Below, piece by piece: positions 13,700-21,101 of a stretch of DNA of 21,101 nt. Every line of letters begins with the position of its first letter. Within the stretch, counting starts at the first letter, position 1. The stretch is from DASQFQ01 sp038327685 (GTDB lineage Bacteria; Actinomycetota; Thermoleophilia; Solirubrobacterales; Solirubrobacteraceae): NCBI GenBank assembly GCA_038327685.1, contig JBBQLH010000073.1, positions 1 to 21,101 of the forward strand, written 5' to 3'. The notes beneath the pieces were generated by a model. That model was not told the origin of the DNA and did not search any database. It saw nothing but the letters and a program-made list of their open reading frames with translations. The translations under genes were made by a program, and so were the position numbers.

Positions 13700-15700
13700 A
13701 TGTCACTGCCCCTCCGCCGTGCGGTCATGGTCCTCTTCGTCCTGCTCGGCGCATGGGTGGCGTGCCTCGAGCTGCAGGTCATCGCCCTTCCCGGCCTCAG
13801 CCTGGGTCCGGTCCTCGGCGACTACGCCCACAACGTGATCGAGGTGCTGGCGGGCGTGCTCTGCCTCGGCGGCGCCTGGCAGGCGCGGCGCGAGCAGACG
13901 GCGTGGCTGCTGATCGGCATCGGCGTGCTCGCGTGGGCGCTCGGCAACCTCTACTACACCGTCGTCCTCTACGACCTCGAGGCGCCGCCGATCCCCTCGC
14001 CGGCCGACGTCGGCTTCCTGCTCTTCCCGGTGCTCGCGATGGCCGGCGTCTTCGCGCTCGTGCGCGCCCGCACCCGTGACGTCTCGGCGACGCTCTGGAT
14101 CGACGGAGCCATCGCCGCGCTCGCGGTCACCGCGGTCAGCGCCGCGATCATCTTCCAGACCGCGTTCGACAACGTCAGCGGCAAGCCGGTCGAGGTCGCG
14201 ACCACGCTCGCCTACCCCGTCGCCGACCTCGTCCTGATCGGCGTGTCCGTCGGCGCGCTGTCGGCCACCGGCTGGCGGCTCGACCGCACCTGGGTGCTGC
14301 TGGCCGCGGGGATCGCGACGTTCTGGCTCGCTGACTCGTTCTATCTCGTGGAGTCGCTCCTGGGCACGCTGCGGTCGCCCGCGTGGTACGACATCTGCTG
14401 GACGCTCGGCCTGCTGCTCGTCGCCCTTGCCTCGTGGCAGCCGCACGTGGTCACGCGACCCGCGGTGCCCGACGGCCTGCGCTTCATCTCCGCACCGCTC
14501 GGGTTCGGCGTCGTCGGCCTGGCGATGCTGATCTACGGCTGCCTCGCGAACCTCAACCCGCTGGCGGTCGGCCTCTCCGCGCTCGCCCTCGTCGCGGTGA
14601 TGGCGCGGCTGATGCTGACCTTCCGCGAGAACGTCGCGATCCTGAGCGCCTCGCGCGACGAGGCGCTCACGGACGCGCTGACCGGGCTCGGCAACCGCCG
14701 CGCGCTGGCCCGCGAGCTCGAGCTGACGCTGCCCAAGGCCGACGACGCCCGCCCGCTCGTGCTCGTGCTCTTCGATCTCGACGGCTTCAAGCACTACAAC
14801 GACACCTTCGGGCACCCCGCGGGCGACACGTTGCTCGTCCGCCTCGGCCGCAACCTCTCCACCTACCTGTTGGGCCGCGGCCACGCGTTCCGGATGGGCG
14901 GCGACGAGTTCTGCGCGCTCTTCCACCCCGGGGACGAGGTCGCCGACCCGATCATCGCCGGCGCAGCCTCCGCGCTGACCGAGCGCGGTGAGGGCTTCAC
15001 CGTCACCTGCTCCTACGGCGCGATCGTGCTGCCGCGCGAGGCGCAGGACGCGACTGAGGCGCTGCGGATCGCCGATCAGCGCATGTACACGCAGAAGAAC
15101 GCCGGGCGCACGTCCGCGACGCGCCAGAGCAAGGCCGTGCTCGTGCGTGCCCTGAGCGAGCGCAACCCCGAGCTCTTCACCCACCTCGAGGGCGTCGTCG
15201 AGCTCGCCGAGTCGACCGCCCGCCGCCTCGGGCTGGGCGATGAGGAGGCCGAGCAGATCAGCCACGCGGCCGAGCTGCACGACATCGGCAAGGTCGCGAT
15301 CCCCGACGCCATCCTCTCCAAGCCCGGCACGCTGGACCCGCGCGAGTGGGAGTTCATCCGCCGCCACACGCTGATCGGCGAGCGCATCATCGCCGCCGCG
15401 CCCGCGCTCGGCGCCGTCGCCCGCCTCGTTCGCTCGAGCCACGAGCGCTGGGACGGTACGGGCTATCCCGACCGCCTCGCCGAGCGGGCGATCCCACTCG
15501 GCGCGCGCGTCGTCGCCGTGGCCGACGCCTTCGACGCCATGTCCTCCGACCGCCCCTACAGCCCTCCGGTCCCCCCGCAGCTCGCCATCGACGAGCTGCG
15601 CCGCTGCGCCGGCACGCAGTTCGACCCGGTCGTGGTCGAGGCGTTCTGCGCCGCGTGGACAGAGCGCAGGTCCACCGTCGCCGGCGTCCTGGCCGAGTAG
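13700..15700 (+). CDS. Membrane GGDEF + HD-GYP cyclic-di-GMP protein
   Basis: The protein of 666 residues has about eight or nine hydrophobic segments in the first 310 residues, with no recognised sensor family. A GGDEF domain follows (DALTGLGNRRAL, LFDLDGFKHYNDTFGHPAGD, RMGGDEF with GGDEF at 400-404). Last is an HD-GYP domain with HDIGKVAIPD (H527-D528), HTLIGERII and HERWDGTGYP (581-590). GGDEF domains make cyclic-di-GMP and HD-GYP domains break it down; both active-site motifs look intact, so it could be bifunctional or have one domain as a sensor. The inhibitory RxxD site five residues before GGDEF is absent (LGRG). The domain order GGDEF then HD-GYP is not the common GGDEF-EAL pairing. 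It is 52 bases after ftsZ, with a weak GAGGGCGG before ATG. Confidence 0.93.
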   Translation: MSLPLRRAVMVLFVLLGAWVACLELQVIALPGLSLGPVLGDYAHNVIEVLAGVLCLGGAWQARREQTAWLLIGIGVLAWALGNLYYTVVLYDLEAPPIPSPADVGFLLFPVLAMAGVFALVRARTRDVSATLWIDGAIAALAVTAVSAAIIFQTAFDNVSGKPVEVATTLAYPVADLVLIGVSVGALSATGWRLDRTWVLLAAGIATFWLADSFYLVESLLGTLRSPAWYDICWTLGLLLVALASWQPHVVTRPAVPDGLRFISAPLGFGVVGLAMLIYGCLANLNPLAVGLSALALVAVMARLMLTFRENVAILSASRDEALTDALTGLGNRRALARELELTLPKADDARPLVLVLFDLDGFKHYNDTFGHPAGDTLLVRLGRNLSTYLLGRGHAFRMGGDEFCALFHPGDEVADPIIAGAASALTERGEGFTVTCSYGAIVLPREAQDATEALRIADQRMYTQKNAGRTSATRQSKAVLVRALSERNPELFTHLEGVVELAESTARRLGLGDEEAEQISHAAELHDIGKVAIPDAILSKPGTLDPREWEFIRRHTLIGERIIAAAPALGAVARLVRSSHERWDGTGYPDRLAERAIPLGARVVAVADAFDAMSSDRPYSPPVPPQLAIDELRRCAGTQFDPVVVEAFCAAWTERRSTVAGVLAE

Positions 15701-15745
15701 CTACGGGCGGACGACGACCGAGACCCTCCGCGAGGTCGCACCGCG

Positions 15746-16862
15746 TTAGGGATAGCCGGGCTGGGCCACGAGTCGCGCCTGGAAGCGATAGCGCGCCTTC
15801 ACGAGCGTGCGGCGGAAGCGGTAGCCGAAGCGGAAGCGGCCCTCGGCGTCGGCCCGCACGCTGCCGATCGGCACGCGCCGCCGGGCATCGGGGACGATGA
15901 CGTCGATCGATACCCGCGTGCCCTTGCGACCGGGTCCGCCGAGCAGCCGGCCACGGAAGCCGACCTTCTGGCCGTTGCGGACGCTCCGTGGCCGAAGCCT
16001 GAGGCGGAGTCCGGCGCGCACACCGAGCGTCACGGTCGCCGTCGAGACGGGCGCCGGGTCGAGCGTGTGGGCCTTGTAGCGCCCCGACCGTTCGGCCGCG
16101 ACCCGTTGCGCGTCGTCATGGTCACGGGATCGGAGCGCGTCTCGTTGCCGGCGGCGTCGGTGACCGAGGCCCGGACGGTGTGGGTGCCGTTGGGGAGGGT
16201 GGCGGTGTCGAACACGAGCGTGTTGTCGCTCGCGGGCGGGCACGGCTTCAGCGCGGTGAACGGACGACGGCACCGCGCGGCATTCGGGTCGGCGGTTCGA
16301 CGGAGGCGAAGTTGCCCGTCGATGGCGACGCCAATCTGCTCGATGCCTCCGCCTCGATTGCTCGCGGCGACCTCGAATGGTGCTCCCGCTTGAAGCAGCG
16401 ATCCGCTTGGTTTGGCCCTGAGGACCGGTGAAGAGAGATCAGAGAAACCGAAGCGAGCCGCAAAGATGGAGACGCGGCCAGCGTCTTGGGTGCTATCGCA
16501 GCGGGTCGCCCCGTCGAGCCCGGGTGGCACGTGTCGGCGAACAACGAGTTGCCGTCGAACTGGGCGTTGACCTCCCAGCGACCGGACTCGTTGTCGGGCG
16601 TATTGGGATCGTCGGCTCCGAGCACGCCCGTGCCGTAGCGCCACAAACACGACGCGCCTGATGTCGGTCCCGGCCGGGGGGTGAACGCGAAGTTGGCGAA
16701 CGTGCCCCAGCGCGCATGAGCGCCCGGGCGAGGGCTCGAGCTGCCACGCAGTCCAGTCGGAGCAGCGCAACTCCCGCCCAGCGCATAGTTGGCTCGATCT
16801 GCGTCGACTCCCGCGGCCAGCCCCACCAGCAACGCCGTCAACCCCCGCATCCCTGCTCGCAT
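15746..16862 (-). pseudogene. Secreted Ig-like-domain protein gene broken by two frameshifts
   Basis: Three overlapping - strand reading frames read as one protein. The first part (from ATG at 16862) has a signal peptide (MRGLTALLVGLAAGVDA) and a domain with YALGGSCAAPTGLR and SGRWEVNAQFDGNSLFADTC. The frame then changes near 16500-16540, giving RFGFSDLSSPVLRAKPSG, an Ig-like repeat with DGQLRLRRTADPNA, PFTALKPCPP, LPNGTHTVRASVTDAAGNE and TRNGSRP. It changes again near 16070-16105, giving a beta-rich end (GVRAGLRLRLRPRSV, RFRFGYRFRRTL, RFQARLVAQPGYP) and a TAA at 15746-15748. Each change fits loss of one base. I associate this layout with large families of secreted proteins in Solirubrobacterales; the function is unknown. 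It is convergent with the GGDEF gene (45 bases apart) and divergent from gcvT. A sequencing error is the main alternative to true decay. Confidence 0.75.
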
Positions 16863-16903
16863 CGCGCGGGAATGTACTCCGCTGAAGGGGTCATAACCGC
16901 TGC

Positions 16904-16909
16904 TAGGGT
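16904..16909 (+). promoter_or_regulatory. Probable -10 box of gcvT (leaderless start)
   Basis: TGCTAGGGT is an extended -10 (TGN + TAGGGT) ending nine bases before the gcvT ATG, so transcription would begin two or three bases before or at the ATG. There is no Shine-Dalgarno in the short gap, which supports a leaderless mRNA. No good -35 is seen. Confidence 0.45.
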
Positions 16910-16918
16910 CCGCCCGCG

Positions 16919-17998
16919 ATGGCCGCGGGCACCGAAACGCTCAAGCGCACGCCGCTGCACGACCGCCACGCGGCTGCGGGCGCGCGGCTGGTCCCGTTCG
17001 CCGGCTGGGAGATGCCGGTGCAGTACGCAGGGATCCGCCCCGAGCATGTCGCGGTTCGCACGAAGGTCGGCGTGTTCGACGTCAGCCACATGGGCGAGGT
17101 GGAGACGACCGGGCCGGATGCGGAGGCGTTCCTCCAGCGCATCCTCTCCAACGACGTCTCCAAGATCGCAGCGGACGGCGCGCAGTACTCCGTGCTGTGC
17201 AAGGACGACGGCGGCGCGCTCGACGACCTCTTCACCTACCGCCTCGGCCCGCAGCGGTTCCTGACGGTCACGAACGCGTCCAACCACGAGAGGGACCTCG
17301 CGTGGTTCAAGCAGCACGCCGGCGGCTTCGACGTCGAGGTCCACGACCGCCTCGGCGACTACGCCATGCTCGCCGTCCAGGGGCCGGACGCGCGCGGGCT
17401 CGTCGCACAACTCGCGGAAGGCGAGCTGCCGAAGCGGTTCCGGACCGCGACGCTCACGGTGGCAGGCGCAAAGAACGTCCTCGTCGCCGGCACCGGCTAC
17501 ACGGGCGAGGACGGCGTCGAGCTGCTGCTCGCTCCCGAGCATGCGACCACGGTCTGGGACGCGCTCGTCGAGAACGGCGCCACGCCCGTCGGCCTCGGCG
17601 CCCGCGACACCCTGCGCCTCGAGGTCTGCTTCCACCTCTACGGCAACGATCTGTCCGAGGATCGCGGCCCGATCGAGGCCGGGCTCGGCTGGTGCTGCAA
17701 GGAGGACACGGGCTTCATCGGCTCCGCCGTCATCAGCGAGCAGCGCGAGCGGGGCACCGAGCAGCAGCTCGTCCCGTTCGTCCTCACGAGCCCCGGTATC
17801 GCGCGCCAGGGCAACCCCGTCGTCGGCGGCGGCGAGGTGACGAGCGGGACGCTGTCTCCGTGCCTGAACCAGGGCATCGGCATGGCGTACCTCCCGACCG
17901 GTAAGACCGAGCCCGGTACGGCGTTCGAGATCGACGTTCGCGGCAGGACGCGGCCCGCCGAGGTCCGCGCAAAGCCGCTCTATCGCAAGGAGGGCTAG
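16919..17998 (+). CDS. gcvT: Glycine cleavage system T protein (aminomethyltransferase)
   Basis: GcvT takes the aminomethyl group from lipoylated GcvH, frees ammonia and makes methylene-tetrahydrofolate. The 359-residue protein has PLHDRHAAAGARLVPFAGWEMPVQY near the N-terminus (residues 12-36), GVFDVSHMGEV (51-61), the catalytic Asp in GGALDDLFTYR (D102), TGYTGEDGVELLL and the C-terminal-domain GARDTLRLEVCFHLYGNDL. ATG 16919 gives the standard N-terminus. It begins an operon with gcvH four bases downstream and then gcvPA and gcvPB, the whole set except the shared lipoamide dehydrogenase. Only 56 bases separate it from the divergent pseudogene, too short for the glycine riboswitch often found before gcv genes. 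Confidence 0.96.
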   Translation: MAAGTETLKRTPLHDRHAAAGARLVPFAGWEMPVQYAGIRPEHVAVRTKVGVFDVSHMGEVETTGPDAEAFLQRILSNDVSKIAADGAQYSVLCKDDGGALDDLFTYRLGPQRFLTVTNASNHERDLAWFKQHAGGFDVEVHDRLGDYAMLAVQGPDARGLVAQLAEGELPKRFRTATLTVAGAKNVLVAGTGYTGEDGVELLLAPEHATTVWDALVENGATPVGLGARDTLRLEVCFHLYGNDLSEDRGPIEAGLGWCCKEDTGFIGSAVISEQRERGTEQQLVPFVLTSPGIARQGNPVVGGGEVTSGTLSPCLNQGIGMAYLPTGKTEPGTAFEIDVRGRTRPAEVRAKPLYRKEG

Positions 17999-18002
17999 CA
18001 CC

Positions 18003-18389
18003 TTGGCCGAGGCGTCATACCCGTCGGACCTCAAGTACCACCCGGAGCACGATTGGGCCCGCATCGAGGGCGACATCGCCACGTTCGGGATCACCTGGTA
18101 CGCCCAGGAGCAGCTCGGCGAGGTCGTGTTCTTCGAGCCGCCGGCGGTCGGCACCGAGGTCGCGAAGGACCAGCCCTACACCGAGGTCGAGTCGGTCAAG
18201 GCGGTCTCGGACGTCGTCGCCCCGCTGTCCGGCGAGATCCTCGAGATCAACGAGGCGCTCGGCGAAGCGCCCGAGCAGATCAACGACGACCCCTACGGCG
18301 GCGGCTGGATGGTCAAGATCCGGCTTTCTAACGTAGATGAGGTCGATCAGCTGATGGACGCATCCACCTACGAGGGCACCTTGACCTAG
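18003..18389 (+). CDS. gcvH: Glycine cleavage system H protein (lipoyl carrier)
   Basis: GcvH shuttles the aminomethyl intermediate between the P, T and L proteins on a lipoyl-lysine arm. The 128-residue protein has YHPEHDWARIEGDIATFGITWYAQ at its start, LGEVVFFEPPAVGTEV, and the lipoylation motif VESVKAVSDV with Lys66, then the helical end with GGGWMVKIRLS. The start is TTG 18003, backed by AAGGAGGG at 17987-17994 and by fit to family length; no ATG or GTG gives a better N-terminus. It follows gcvT by four bases. Its TAG is followed at once by an ATG that opens a 70-codon frame reaching gcvPA. Confidence 0.96.
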   Translation: MAEASYPSDLKYHPEHDWARIEGDIATFGITWYAQEQLGEVVFFEPPAVGTEVAKDQPYTEVESVKAVSDVVAPLSGEILEINEALGEAPEQINDDPYGGGWMVKIRLSNVDEVDQLMDASTYEGTLT

Positions 18390-18602
18390 ATGACCGACTC
18401 CACGACCCCCACGACGACCCCCACGACCCCTCGATGCTGTCTCGCGGCGCCCCTGCCTCGCCCAGCGGCTCGTCACCGGCTTCGCCTCGGGCACCCGCCG
18501 AAGGGGCCCGTGCCAGGGGCACCGTTCCTCTTCGCCGTGCACCGCCCGGCATCCACGATCCGGGACCGAGGGCCCGCGCGGGCCGCGGAGTCGGTCATCT
18601 GA
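18390..18602 (+). CDS. Possible 70-residue ORF filling the gcvH-gcvPA gap (uncertain)
   Basis: An open frame begins directly after the gcvH stop (TAG then ATG) and its TGA shares one base with the gcvPA ATG (TGATG). This exact fit is like that of a translationally coupled gene. The predicted protein starts with a Thr/Pro run (TTPTTTPTTP) and is otherwise Pro/Arg/Ala-rich, with no domain that I recognise. About 83 percent of its third codon positions are G or C by my count, lower than expected for this kind of genome but better than the neighbouring frame. The DNA also contains possible hairpins (GTGCC-AGG-GGCAC near 18508-18520 and the palindrome GGCCCGCGCGGGCC at 18571-18584), so it may instead be a structured untranslated leader of gcvPA. 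I cannot decide between them. Confidence 0.3.
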   Translation: MTDSTTPTTTPTTPRCCLAAPLPRPAARHRLRLGHPPKGPVPGAPFLFAVHRPASTIRDRGPARAAESVI

Positions 18603-19942
18603 TGAGCCGATACACCTCCGCCACGGACGCCGACCGCCGCGAGATGCTCGAGGCGATCGGCGTGGGCTCGATCGATGAGCTGTTCGATGCGGTCCCCGAG
18701 GCCGTCAGGCTCGGTCGCCCGCTCGAGCTCGCGCCGGGCAAGCCCGAGCAGGAGGTCTACGCGCGCCTGCGCGACCTCGCCGCCCGGAACGTCTCGACCG
18801 AGGACGAGATCTCGTTCCTCGGCGCGGGGATGTACGACCACTACGTCCCGAGCCTGATCGACTCGATCCTGTCGCGCTCGGAGTTCCTCACGCCCTACAC
18901 GCCCTACCAGCCCGAGATCTCGCAGGGCGGCCTGCAGGTGATGTTCGAGTTCCAGACCGCGATCTCCGAGCTGACCGGCCTGCCGGTCTCCAACGCCTCG
19001 GTCTACGAGGGCCCGAGCGCGTTCGCCGCCGCCGCGTACCTGGCCAAGCTGCACAACAAGCGCACGCGCTTCCTCGTCTCCGCCGGCGTGCATCCGCAGG
19101 CGCGCGAGACGCTCGCGACGACGAGCGCCGGCTGGGGGACGACCGTCGAGGAGCTGCCGCTCGTCGACGGCATCACGGAGGTCCCGGCGATCGGCGACGA
19201 CGTCTCCGCGGTGCTCGTCCAGTACCCCAACTTCCTCGGCGCCGTCGAGGAGCTGCAGGCGCTCACCGACGCCGCGCACGAGGCCGGCGCGCTGATCATC
19301 GTCCTGTGCGACCCGCTGACCCTCGGCGTGCTCAAGGCGCCGGGCGAGTTCGGCGTCGACGTCGCGGTGGGGGAGGGGCAGACGCTCGGCAACCGGCTCG
19401 ACTACGGCGGTCCGTCGTTCGGGTTCTTCGCCGCGCAGGAGGCCTACCTGCGCCGCATGCCGGGCCGCATCGCCGGCGAGACGCGCGACGTCGACGGCCG
19501 CCGCGGGTTCGTCCTCACGCTGCAGACGCGCGAGCAGCACATCCGCCGGGAGAAGGCGACCCACAACATCTGCACCGCGCAGGCGCTCAACGCGCTCGCC
19601 GGCGTCATCTACCTGAGCTGGCTCGGGCGCCGCGGCCTCGTCGAGCTGGGCGAGCTGCTGCTGCAGCGCACCGCCTACGCGCGCGCGGCCGTCTCCGAGC
19701 TCGAGGGCGTCGAGCTGCTGCACGAGCAGCCGGTCGTGCGCGAGTTCGCGGTCAAGCTCGATGCGCCCGTAGACGCCGTGATCGACCGCTGCGCCGCCGA
19801 AGGCGTCAACCCGGGCTTCCCGCTCGAGGACGACGGGATGCTGATCGCGATCACCGAGCAGCGCTCGCGCGAGGACATCGATCGCCTCGTCTCCGTGCTC
19901 GGCGCCGCCGTCGCGGCGGAGAGGGAGCCCGCGCACGCATGA
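18602..19942 (+). CDS. gcvPA: Glycine dehydrogenase (decarboxylating) subunit 1, GcvPA
   Basis: GcvPA is the N-terminal half of a split P protein; with GcvPB it decarboxylates glycine using PLP and loads the remainder on GcvH. The 446-residue protein starts with SRYTSATDADRREMLEAIGVGSIDELF, as usual for the family (residues 2-28), followed by FLGAGMYDHYVPSLID, FLTPYTPYQPEISQGGLQ (the tight substrate loop), LPVSNASVYEGPSA and CDPLTLGVLKAPGEFGVDVAVGEGQ; the PLP lysine is in the other subunit, as expected. ATG 18602 is preferred over an in-frame ATG at 18434 because the extra residues are low-complexity Pro/Arg/Ala and unlike the family. It ends with ATGA, overlapping gcvPB by four bases, so the two halves are co-translated. 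Confidence 0.96.
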   Translation: MSRYTSATDADRREMLEAIGVGSIDELFDAVPEAVRLGRPLELAPGKPEQEVYARLRDLAARNVSTEDEISFLGAGMYDHYVPSLIDSILSRSEFLTPYTPYQPEISQGGLQVMFEFQTAISELTGLPVSNASVYEGPSAFAAAAYLAKLHNKRTRFLVSAGVHPQARETLATTSAGWGTTVEELPLVDGITEVPAIGDDVSAVLVQYPNFLGAVEELQALTDAAHEAGALIIVLCDPLTLGVLKAPGEFGVDVAVGEGQTLGNRLDYGGPSFGFFAAQEAYLRRMPGRIAGETRDVDGRRGFVLTLQTREQHIRREKATHNICTAQALNALAGVIYLSWLGRRGLVELGELLLQRTAYARAAVSELEGVELLHEQPVVREFAVKLDAPVDAVIDRCAAEGVNPGFPLEDDGMLIAITEQRSREDIDRLVSVLGAAVAAEREPAHA

Positions 19943-21101
19943 GCGCCCTCGACGACAACCGCCTGCACGCGGACCCCGAGATCCAGGGCACGTCGCCGCA
20001 GGCCGAGCGCAGTGCGCAGTTCGAGTCGCCGATGCAGCGCGACCGCGCGGTCACGATCTTCGAGAAGTCCAAGCCGGGCCGGCGGGCGTTCGTGGCACCC
20101 GCGCTCGACGTCCCCGAACGACAAGGTCTCCTCCCCGACCACCTGCGCCGCGCCGAGCCGCCGAAGCTGCCCGAGATCGCCGAGCCGGAGATCGTGCGCC
20201 ACTACAACCGGCTCTCCAAGCGCAACTTCGACCTCGACCAGGGCTTCTATCCGCTCGGCTCGTGCACGATGAAGCACAACCCGAAGCTGCATGAGCGCGT
20301 CGCCGCGCTGCCGGGCAACGCGCGGCTGCACCCGGCGCAGTCGCCCAAGCGCGCACAGGGCGCGCTGCAGCTGATGTGGGAGCTCCAGCAGGCGCTGGGC
20401 GAGATCGCGGGGCTGCCGCACGTGTCGCTGCAGCCGAGCGCGGGCTCGCACGGCGAGCTTGCCGGCGTGCTGCTGACGCGCGCCTACCACGAGGATCGCG
20501 GCGAGCACCGCACCAAGGTCCTGACGCCGGACACCGCCCACGGCACGAACCCCGCCACGGTGACGATGGCGGGCTACGACGTCGTCAAGGTCGGCACGGA
20601 CGAGCGCGGGGGCGTCGACGTAGACGACCTGCGCGAGAAGGCCACGGACGACGTCGCGTGCCTGATGCTCACGAACCCGAACACGCTCGGGCTGTTCGAC
20701 GAGAACATCACCGAGATCGCGACGGTCGTCCACGGGATCGGCGCGACGCTCTACTACGACGGGGCGAACCTCAACGCCGTCATGGGCCGCACGCGCCCGG
20801 GCGACATGGGCTTCGACATCGTCCACTACAACCTCCACAAGACCTTCACGCAGCCGCACGGCGGCGGCGGTCCGGGCGCGGGCCCGATCGCGGTGAGCGA
20901 CCGCATCGAGCCCTACCTGCCGCGCCCGCAGGTCGTGCGCAACGAGAACGCGAACGGCTCCCGCCTGGCGTTCGACCTCGACTACGACCGACCGAAGTCG
21001 ATCGGCCGCCTGCGCGGGTTCCAGGGCAACTTCGGAGTCTTCGTCCGCTCCTACGCCTACATCCTCAGCCTCGGCGGCGATGGGCTGACCGAGGCATCGC
21101 A
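19939..21101 (+). CDS. gcvPB: Glycine dehydrogenase (decarboxylating) subunit 2, GcvPB (3' end outside window)
   Basis: GcvPB is the PLP-carrying half of the split P protein. About 387 codons are present, and the frame is still open at the window end. Visible marks are YNRLSKRNFDLDQGFYPLGSCTMKHNPK near residues 93-120, LQPSAGSHGELAG, TPDTAHGTNPATVTMAGY, LMLTNPNTLGLFD, YYDGANLNAVMG and the PLP-lysine motif HYNLHKTFTQPHGGGGPGAG with Lys301. The last visible part, NFGVFVRSYAYILSLGGDG, is typical of the family. The start ATG lies in the ATGA overlap with gcvPA. Roughly 100 to 130 residues should lie beyond the window. Confidence 0.96.
   Translation, partial: MSALDDNRLHADPEIQGTSPQAERSAQFESPMQRDRAVTIFEKSKPGRRAFVAPALDVPERQGLLPDHLRRAEPPKLPEIAEPEIVRHYNRLSKRNFDLDQGFYPLGSCTMKHNPKLHERVAALPGNARLHPAQSPKRAQGALQLMWELQQALGEIAGLPHVSLQPSAGSHGELAGVLLTRAYHEDRGEHRTKVLTPDTAHGTNPATVTMAGYDVVKVGTDERGGVDVDDLREKATDDVACLMLTNPNTLGLFDENITEIATVVHGIGATLYYDGANLNAVMGRTRPGDMGFDIVHYNLHKTFTQPHGGGGPGAGPIAVSDRIEPYLPRPQVVRNENANGSRLAFDLDYDRPKSIGRLRGFQGNFGVFVRSYAYILSLGGDGLTEAS

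Noticed and set aside
13703..15442. Long antisense frame (579 codons) under the GGDEF/HD-GYP gene
   Set aside because: It is an Arg/Glu/Gly-rich mirror of a GC-rich coding strand with no domain; the + strand protein has clear motifs throughout.
15746..16862. Programmed frameshifting as explanation of the split secreted-protein gene
   Set aside because: No slippery heptamer with a downstream structure was evident at either switch, and two switches in one gene would be needed.
16863..16918. Glycine riboswitch upstream of gcvT
   Set aside because: The gap is only 56 bases and has none of the conserved boxes.
18473..19936. Long antisense frame (487 codons) under gcvPA
   Set aside because: Same GC-rich shadow effect; gcvPA is a well-matched family member over its full length.

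Overview
The window is very GC-rich, gene-dense DNA, almost all on the + strand. The gene set suggests an actinobacterium, most likely of the Thermoleophilia/Solirubrobacterales type. Evidence for this is a division and cell wall (dcw) cluster with no ftsA between ftsQ and ftsZ, an FtsZ ending in IPPFLR, frequent GTG/TTG starts, a split glycine decarboxylase (gcvPA + gcvPB), and a decayed secreted protein of a kind I associate with that order. The taxonomic call is an inference from content, not from a marker gene.

Region 1 (1-4568) is the first half of the dcw cluster: the 3' end of mraY, then murD, ftsW and murG. A small gene for an alkyltransferase-like DNA-binding protein (no active-site Cys) sits between mraY and murD. 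The mraY-side gap holds a 140-base nested inverted repeat.

Region 2 (4569-10317) interrupts the dcw cluster between murG and murC with a complete PTS-driven dihydroxyacetone (Dha) phosphorylation module. It consists of a MIP channel, dhaK, dhaL and a free-standing Enzyme I on the + strand, HPr and a single-domain DhaM on the - strand, and an IclR-family regulator on the + strand. All phosphocarrier histidines are visible, so a chain PEP -> EI -> HPr -> DhaM -> DhaL-ADP -> Dha can be drawn entirely from this locus. Two near-identical palindromes (4638-4656 and 9506-9522) sit at the channel promoter and at the dhaM/iclR divergent promoter. They are the probable operators of the IclR protein.

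Region 3 (10326-13647) resumes the dcw cluster: murC (only 8 bases after iclR), ftsQ, then ftsZ behind its own good promoter and a hairpin leader.

Region 4 (13700-16862) has a membrane GGDEF + HD-GYP cyclic-di-GMP protein and, convergent to it, a secreted-protein gene broken by two frameshifts.

Region 5 (16919-21101) is the glycine cleavage operon gcvT-gcvH-(small ORF or leader)-gcvPA-gcvPB, with gcvPB cut by the window end. No tRNA, rRNA, CRISPR array or insertion sequence was seen. No gene-free stretch exceeds 300 bases; the longest are 310-591 and 18390-18601.
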